From the NCBI GenBank assembly GCA_016287995.1, contig JAEEXW010000063.1, forward strand, positions 1 to 10,585: a DNA stretch of 10,585 nucleotides, given 5' to 3'. The DNA comes from Bacteroidales bacterium. GTDB taxonomy: Bacteria > Bacteroidota > Bacteroidia > Bacteroidales > UBA3824. The first letter of the stretch is position 1. The number at the start of each line of letters is the position of its first letter. Positions 6,406 through 10,585 of this stretch are shown piece after piece. The translations under genes were made by a program, and so were the position numbers. The notes under the pieces are model-generated. The model saw nothing but the letters and a program-made list of their open reading frames with translations, had not been told where the DNA came from and ran no database searches.

Positions 6406-7073
6406 GGAAGTATAGAAATTAATTGTTGTTTTTCACTTTCAAGGTCGTTGAGAACGCAACTGAATGTTACTTCATAATCAGCGCGTCTGGAATTTAGAGC
6501 GATAGTATTTTGAGCAATTTCGGCTTCGAGAGTCTTTATCTTGTCGTCCAATTCCACGAGCCGCTGCATCAGTTCTGCCTTAGTCTCCAAAAGACTGTCA
6601 ATCTGTTTTTTAGGATTGCTGATTTTTTCGTCAACAGAGACGTTATATGCCTGCATAACATTCTGATATTCGGCATTGACGGCGTTTTTGTAATGATCAA
6701 TACTCTCCACAAGTTTCTGTTTGCTAAATCCAGGATCCTGTGCCCTGAGACTGTGAAAAGCCGCTACTATCCTCGATCTTTCGTCGGGAATTGCGTTTTT
6801 GAAGTCTTGACTTTCAACGATTTTGTCAAACTCATAATAGTCGTTGCCCTCCAAATTGTTTTGGGCAATAACATTCTTTATCATATCGAGAATGTCGGGA
6901 GCCAGACTACCGGAAATCGGTGCAGAAGCCATCGGCTGCGGCTGAGCCGTAGCCTGAGAGTACTGATACGACTGAGCGAGAGTCTGTTGCGGCTGTGCTG
7001 TCTGAGGTGTCGCCTTTTCCTTTTCTTTTTCTTTGTCCTCGTTTCCTATGAACAAATCTTTTAAAAATCCCAT
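6402..7073 (-). CDS. Hypothetical coiled-coil protein of the flotillin/PspA-like operon
   Basis: I do not recognise this 223-residue protein. It has a short start MGFLKDLFIG and a Lys/Glu run (12-20). A flexible Gln/Pro/Ala/Thr-rich linker follows (21-55), then a helical domain (~56-140) with LEGNDYYEFDKIVESQ and IPDERSRIVAAFHSL. Residues ~150-222 form a coiled coil with regular Leu/Ile spacing (LLETKAELMQRLVELDDKIK). There is no signal peptide or membrane helix, so it is probably cytoplasmic. The start MGFLKDLF could form an amphipathic membrane-binding helix like those of PspA-type proteins. It overlaps the PspA-like gene by four bases, suggesting the two products act together, perhaps as a partner or adaptor. 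It is too short to be a TelA-type toxic-anion-resistance protein. A possible -7 promoter element lies just upstream. Confidence 0.85.
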   Translation of the reverse strand: MGFLKDLFIGNEDKEKEKEKATPQTAQPQQTLAQSYQYSQATAQPQPMASAPISGSLAPDILDMIKNVIAQNNLEGNDYYEFDKIVESQDFKNAIPDERSRIVAAFHSLRAQDPGFSKQKLVESIDHYKNAVNAEYQNVMQAYNVSVDEKISNPKKQIDSLLETKAELMQRLVELDDKIKTLEAEIAQNTIALNSRRADYEVTFSCVLNDLESEKQQLISILP

Positions 7074-7104
7074 TTCAATATCAGGTTTTTAGTGTAACAA
7101 TACG

Positions 7105-7112
7105 CAAATATA
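7105..7112 (-). promoter_or_regulatory. Possible -7 element (TATATTTG) of an internal promoter
   Basis: TATATTTG on the minus strand matches the Bacteroidota -7 consensus TAnnTTTG. It stands about 30 bases before the start at 7073, in the 158-base gap after the FloA-like gene. No TTG is found at the expected -33 distance (around 7133-7135), so the match is partial. If used, it would let the last five genes be transcribed apart from the flotillins. Confidence 0.35.
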
Positions 7113-7156
7113 AATATATTTTTTTTGAATTATGACATTTTATTTGCATTATTTTC

Positions 7157-7199
7157 TTGACGTATGTGCTGTCAAATAATTTAATTGACTAATTGTCAA
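7157..7199. repeat. Two consecutive TTGAC/GTCAA inverted repeats
   Basis: TTGAC (7157-7161) and GTCAA (7171-7175) form one inverted repeat with a 9-base spacer. TTGAC (7185-7189) and GTCAA (7195-7199) form a second with a 5-base spacer. They lie in the gap between the FloA-like gene and the coiled-coil gene, upstream of the possible -7 element. They may be regulator binding sites. They also share TTGAC/ATTGTCAA with the heptamer hairpin at 3832-3912 and may be degenerate copies of that element. Confidence 0.45.
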
Positions 7200-7231
7200 A
7201 ATGTTGGAATGAATTATTTTTTTGTTTAATT

Positions 7232-8665
7232 CTAATTTGTCTCTTCGTTTCCGCTATCTTTACCCTCCTCGGACTTGACTAAATGCTGACCTGTTTCGTC
7301 AACGTTTGCAAGACTTTTACGCATGAGAGTGTCGGCTTCCTTGTTTTTAATGTCGGTGTACTCCTGAACCGAAATATTACCGTCCAAAAACGCAGAGGCC
7401 ATCGCTTTTTGAACCTTTTCTTCCGCTAAAATCAACTCCGCTTTCGCCGCCTCAACCTGCGCTTTCGCACGGGCAACCTTCAACGCCGCTCCGACATCAT
7501 TGCCGATTTTTATGTCCGAAACGTCAACTGAAAGTATCTCAAAAGCCGAATTTTCGCTCAGATTGGATTTTTCAACCTTGTCGGCAACCAAAAAAGGATT
7601 CTGCAAAATCTCCGTGTGGCTCTGAGCCAAACCGATTTGAGTAGCAAGTCCCTCGTTAACACGCGCCAACATTGTGTCAGCACTCACACCACCGATAATA
7701 TTTTTGATATGACTGCGGAGCGTAACTTTCACTTTCATTGTAAGTTCCACACCGTCGCGGGCTATACCGCGAACACCGTCAGTCTCTACAACTATCGGGT
7801 TTATCGCCGATTTTATAGACTCCAAAACGTCCAAATTTGAAAGGTCTATCGCGCAAATATCTTCAAATGTAAAATCCTCCAAACCCGCTTTCCGCGCTGA
7901 AATATAAGCCTCAATCGTCTTTTTGAGGTTACCGCCTCCAAGATAGTGCTTTTTTAGACGGTCAAGCGTTAAGTCATCTTTGAAACCTGAGTTGTCGGCA
8001 ATGTTTTTGGCTTTTATAAGGTCGCCGACATTACCGCCCGCCAAATAAAACTCCGAAAGTTCTGGAATCGTAGTTTTTATACCGGCATTCATAGCGTTGA
8101 TGTGTGCGTGCATAATCGCGCCGACGTCCACTTTTTTGAGATAAAGTTTTGCCATATCCTCAAAATTTATCTCTTTAACGTTAGCCGCCAAAGCACGAAT
8201 CATCGTTGCCACAACCACTTCCAAATCCACTTTTGCCAAATAATACTGCATCAAAAGCGGCAAGTCAAGATCCAATTTAGCATTTTTCGCAGTAATCATA
8301 AGGTTGATAATTTTTGCCTGAGGAATATTCTGCCAACGCATTTTTATCAAAAGCCACCACGAAATGTTAACTTTTGAAAGTTTGGCGTTGAACCACAATT
8401 TCAGCGGCACCATCGAAATAAAGAACCATACAATTAAGCCCGCAAGACCTATCGTTATGACAATTATCAAAAAACCGTCCCAAAAAGCCACGCCGCCCTC
8501 GGGAGAAGTATTATCCATAACATCGTCTTGAAGTTCATCATTTTGAGCACGAATTTCTGCCTCACGCTGCTGAACATACAAATCGCTATCATCATAACAC
8601 TCTGAAAAAAAGAATGTTACAAAAAACAAAAATAAAGCGAACAAATATTTTTTCATTTTTTTCAT
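7232..8665 (-). CDS. FloA/UPF0365-type flotillin with extra N-terminal segment and expanded repeats
   Basis: Residues ~65-455 align by eye with FloA (YqfA/UPF0365), a membrane scaffold that gathers proteins into functional membrane microdomains. They cover a membrane helix (65-88), the VPLKLWFNAKLS start, the SPFH region (~285-395, with AFEILSVDVSDIKIGNDVGA), an Ala/Glu coiled coil (~397-425), and DGNISVQEYTDIKNKEADT (428-446). The protein is 477 residues against about 330 in Bacillus subtilis. Two additions explain this. An N-terminal signal-like hydrophobic segment (7-22) and acidic ~40-residue stretch precede the usual membrane helix. The FloA helical repeat is expanded to about five units of ~33 residues (leucines 143, 176, 208, 242 and 275 in YL or DL), where ordinary FloA shows about two. 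Cys23 follows the hydrophobic segment, but SEC is a poor lipobox. It starts 9 bases after the other flotillin gene. Confidence 0.9.
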   Translation of the reverse strand: MKKMKKYLFALFLFFVTFFFSECYDDSDLYVQQREAEIRAQNDELQDDVMDNTSPEGGVAFWDGFLIIVITIGLAGLIVWFFISMVPLKLWFNAKLSKVNISWWLLIKMRWQNIPQAKIINLMITAKNAKLDLDLPLLMQYYLAKVDLEVVVATMIRALAANVKEINFEDMAKLYLKKVDVGAIMHAHINAMNAGIKTTIPELSEFYLAGGNVGDLIKAKNIADNSGFKDDLTLDRLKKHYLGGGNLKKTIEAYISARKAGLEDFTFEDICAIDLSNLDVLESIKSAINPIVVETDGVRGIARDGVELTMKVKVTLRSHIKNIIGGVSADTMLARVNEGLATQIGLAQSHTEILQNPFLVADKVEKSNLSENSAFEILSVDVSDIKIGNDVGAALKVARAKAQVEAAKAELILAEEKVQKAMASAFLDGNISVQEYTDIKNKEADTLMRKSLANVDETGQHLVKSEEGKDSGNEETN

Positions 8666-8674
8666 TTTTCTTTT

Positions 8675-10585
8675 TTAAGATTCGTAACCGGAAACAATTT
8701 CCGCCTTCTTGTCTTCCAACAAATTTGCTTTGTGGAGTTCGTTAAAATTCGGTTTCGTACCTTCTTTATATTGTTGAACCATTGCGATACGGATGTCCGC
8801 TTCGGCTTTTGCACGGTCAGCCTCGGCTTTTAGACGTCGCATTTCCGATTCAATTTGAGCCTGACGAAGTTCAAGTTCTGCCTTAACATTCTGACCTATA
8901 ACCAAATCATAAATGTTAACATCAAGAAGTTCGTAACGCGAAATTTCATTCAATTCTTTTTCCCTGACGTATTTTGTTTTGATTTCCTTCTGTTTATCTT
9001 CCTCATTTATACGGTTCAATACGTTTTGAGAAATTTGCGGCAAGGTTTTCATAATTTCCTCATAATCAGCAGCCAAGCCAAACTCCATAGTAACAGCCTC
9101 GTTAATACGCTTAAACAAAACATCAAGGTCGTAACCGTCAAAAATAAGTTCCAATTTTCCACGCACCGTTACGTTAATTTTTGGAGTTACTTGAACGCCG
9201 TTTTTGCTAAGACAAGTTATCTCCGGCTTAACTTTCATAACCTCAGGAGTTTGCGCCCAATAGACGGCTGACCCCAAATCAAACTCTTCGGAAGCGCAAA
9301 TTGCCGAGGCCAACGGAAAACTCATCTGCAAGCCCTGCTGATAAGCACCTATCGTTGCGCCGATAGCACCGAGTACTGAACCGAATTTCATAAAATGACG
9401 TTTCAAATTCGGGTAAGTGATTCCCAAATCGGAAACAAGACCATCATTTCCACCCGTTTTTTTCGACTCTTCCACCATCGCTTTTATGTCAATTGCCTTT
9501 TTCAATCCCTGAACATAATCAAACAAATCGGCATTCGGACGCGAATATTCCACCAAATGGTCTTTCGACAAAGGAGTTCCGTCTTCCGAAGGCAGATTAT
9601 TTTTAACCGCAAAATTATAGGCCTTAACAAATTTTACGACATCGCAGTGCGTATGATTCATGTAATTCATAAGTTCGTCGGGGGTCAAATCCAAGCCGTA
9701 CTCGTTTGCTTTTATCAGAGCCTTAACGAGTTGCGCAATGTCGTTGCCCTGAATATTCTGACGGATTAAGTCCTTTTGGTCGATACTGATTCCCTTGTCA
9801 GAAGCCTTTATAATGTTGGAAACTAAAATATCAAATTGGTCGTCCGACAAAGAATACAAATCGGTCATCGAAAAATTGATTTTCACGCCCGCCGTATGAG
9901 CCTTAATCATCGTGTTTGTAAAACGGTTGACATCACGTTTTAAGACGTAAAGACTTTTCAAAAGTTCCACCGTAATTTTAAAGGTGTCGTTGTATTCCAA
10001 AACATTGGCTTTGTTGATTTTGCAACTCTCCTCCTCCGACATGTAAATACCTTCGTATTTTGCACGGATAAGTGAATAAATGATGATTTTCAGACCGTTG
10101 TCGTCAATATCGTTGATGATGTTTTTTTCGTCGATTTCGATTCCGGAGCGTTTTGCCATAATGTCGAGATTAACAAACAGCGGAAAATCCCTGCCCTTTG
10201 ATACAAACTCTTTTGCAGTCTCAAAATCAATTTGTAAATCAGCATTTTTTTGGTCAATCCACGCCCTTACAAACGGCTCCAAAATGTCTTTTTTGTCAGT
10301 CTTGCAAATCTGATAAGTCTCCATCATTTTTTTCTCATCGTAAAATGCGTCAACGTTTCTTATCAAGCGGAAACAATAAAAAAACTTGTCGAAATCCGTG
10401 TCCTGCAAAATAAGTTTATCGTTTGAGTCATTTTTTGCCGACGAGATGTATACAGCCGCCTCCAAAGCATTGTCAAGCCCCATAAGCAGTTCTCTTGCAA
10501 TCGTAAAGCATTTCATAATCCTGCTGTGGATTGCTTTATCAAGTTGCAAAGCATACTTATAATATTTACCGTTGCTTTTGATTTT
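8675..10585 (-). CDS. Large flotillin-like (FloA-related) protein, N-terminus outside window
   Basis: The frame is open to the right edge (636 codons visible). The only nearby candidate start is a TTG at 10547-10549; the 12 codons before it (KIKSNGKYYKYA) read like protein, so the true start is probably beyond the window. The C-terminal third is FloA-like, covering SAICASEEFDLGSAVYWAQTP, then a beta-rich region with KNGVQVTPKINVTVRGKLEL, then RYELLDVNIYDLVIGQNV, then an Arg/Ala/Glu-rich coiled coil (RLKAEADRAKAEADIR), the flotillin oligomerisation type. Before this lie several ~32-residue helical repeats anchored on a Gly plus hydrophobic pair (SGIEID, EGIYMS, AGVKIN, KGISID, YGLDLT), matching the expanded repeats of the following gene. 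A moderately hydrophobic stretch (FGSVLGAIGATIGAYQQGLQ) before the SPFH part may touch the membrane. It is distant from FloA at residue level, so it is a paralogue, not a FloA orthologue. Confidence 0.78.
   Translation of the reverse strand, partial: KIKSNGKYYKYALQLDKAIHSRIMKCFTIARELLMGLDNALEAAVYISSAKNDSNDKLILQDTDFDKFFYCFRLIRNVDAFYDEKKMMETYQICKTDKKDILEPFVRAWIDQKNADLQIDFETAKEFVSKGRDFPLFVNLDIMAKRSGIEIDEKNIINDIDDNGLKIIIYSLIRAKYEGIYMSEEESCKINKANVLEYNDTFKITVELLKSLYVLKRDVNRFTNTMIKAHTAGVKINFSMTDLYSLSDDQFDILVSNIIKASDKGISIDQKDLIRQNIQGNDIAQLVKALIKANEYGLDLTPDELMNYMNHTHCDVVKFVKAYNFAVKNNLPSEDGTPLSKDHLVEYSRPNADLFDYVQGLKKAIDIKAMVEESKKTGGNDGLVSDLGITYPNLKRHFMKFGSVLGAIGATIGAYQQGLQMSFPLASAICASEEFDLGSAVYWAQTPEVMKVKPEITCLSKNGVQVTPKINVTVRGKLELIFDGYDLDVLFKRINEAVTMEFGLAADYEEIMKTLPQISQNVLNRINEEDKQKEIKTKYVREKELNEISRYELLDVNIYDLVIGQNVKAELELRQAQIESEMRRLKAEADRAKAEADIRIAMVQQYKEGTKPNFNELHKANLLEDKKAEIVSGYES

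Noticed and set aside
6510..7064. 184-codon open frame on the plus strand
   Set aside because: It is antisense to the coiled-coil gene along nearly its full length, with Phe/Leu/Arg-rich composition typical of a shadow of an AT-rich, Lys/Glu-rich gene.
6402..7073. TelA-type toxic-anion-resistance protein
   Set aside because: The coiled-coil content and PspA-like neighbour suggested it, but the protein is too short and I see no TelA-like motif.
7211..7232. GAATTA/TAATTC inverted repeat as terminator of the FloA-like gene
   Set aside because: Six bases with only one G-C pair and no clear U-tract after it; too weak to call.
10547..10549. TTG as start of the large flotillin
   Set aside because: The frame continues open for 12 more protein-like codons to the window edge, so the real start is probably outside.

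Overview
The window looks like a chromosomal segment of an AT-rich member of the Bacteroidota, probably an uncultured Bacteroidales relative. Three things point there. Upstream of two genes there is a close match to the Bacteroidota sigma-factor promoter (TTG, 20 bases, TAnnTTTG). Most starts have no Shine-Dalgarno sequence. The proteins also have the flavour of that phylum. TAA, TGA and TAG all serve as stops, so the standard code fits. All recognisable genes but one lie on the minus strand, so transcription runs from right to left.

Left end (1-1701): a bacterial-type poly(ADP-ribose) glycohydrolase whose C-terminus is cut by the window edge, then a complete cation diffusion facilitator metal exporter. 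Each has its own Bacteroidota-type promoter. A small plus-strand gene of unknown function (1728-2045) follows. It converges on the long operon to its right, and the two are separated by a stem-loop that can act as a terminator in both directions.

Main part (2093-10585): seven tightly packed minus-strand genes. In order of transcription they are: a large flotillin-like protein (5' end outside the window); a FloA/UPF0365-type flotillin with its own N-terminal signal-like segment; an unrecognised coiled-coil protein; a two-TM membrane protein whose soluble part resembles PspA/IM30; a periplasmic solute-binding protein fused to an OmpA peptidoglycan-binding domain; an ABC permease of the SsuC/TauC type; and its ATPase. 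Spacings of 9, -4, 3 and 0 bases suggest co-expression. Two gaps are larger. One (7074-7231) holds a possible promoter element and paired inverted repeats. The other (3824-3909) holds a striking hairpin built from inverted heptamer repeats.

Taken together, the seven genes look like one envelope-associated system. Flotillins and a PspA-like protein would organise or guard the inner membrane, while an ABC importer uses a binding protein tethered to the cell wall. The substrate and purpose cannot be read from the sequence. The points most worth pursuing are the gene combination itself, the expanded ~33-residue repeats in both flotillins, the Gly-to-Arg change in the ATPase Walker A motif, and the heptamer hairpin between binding-protein and permease genes.
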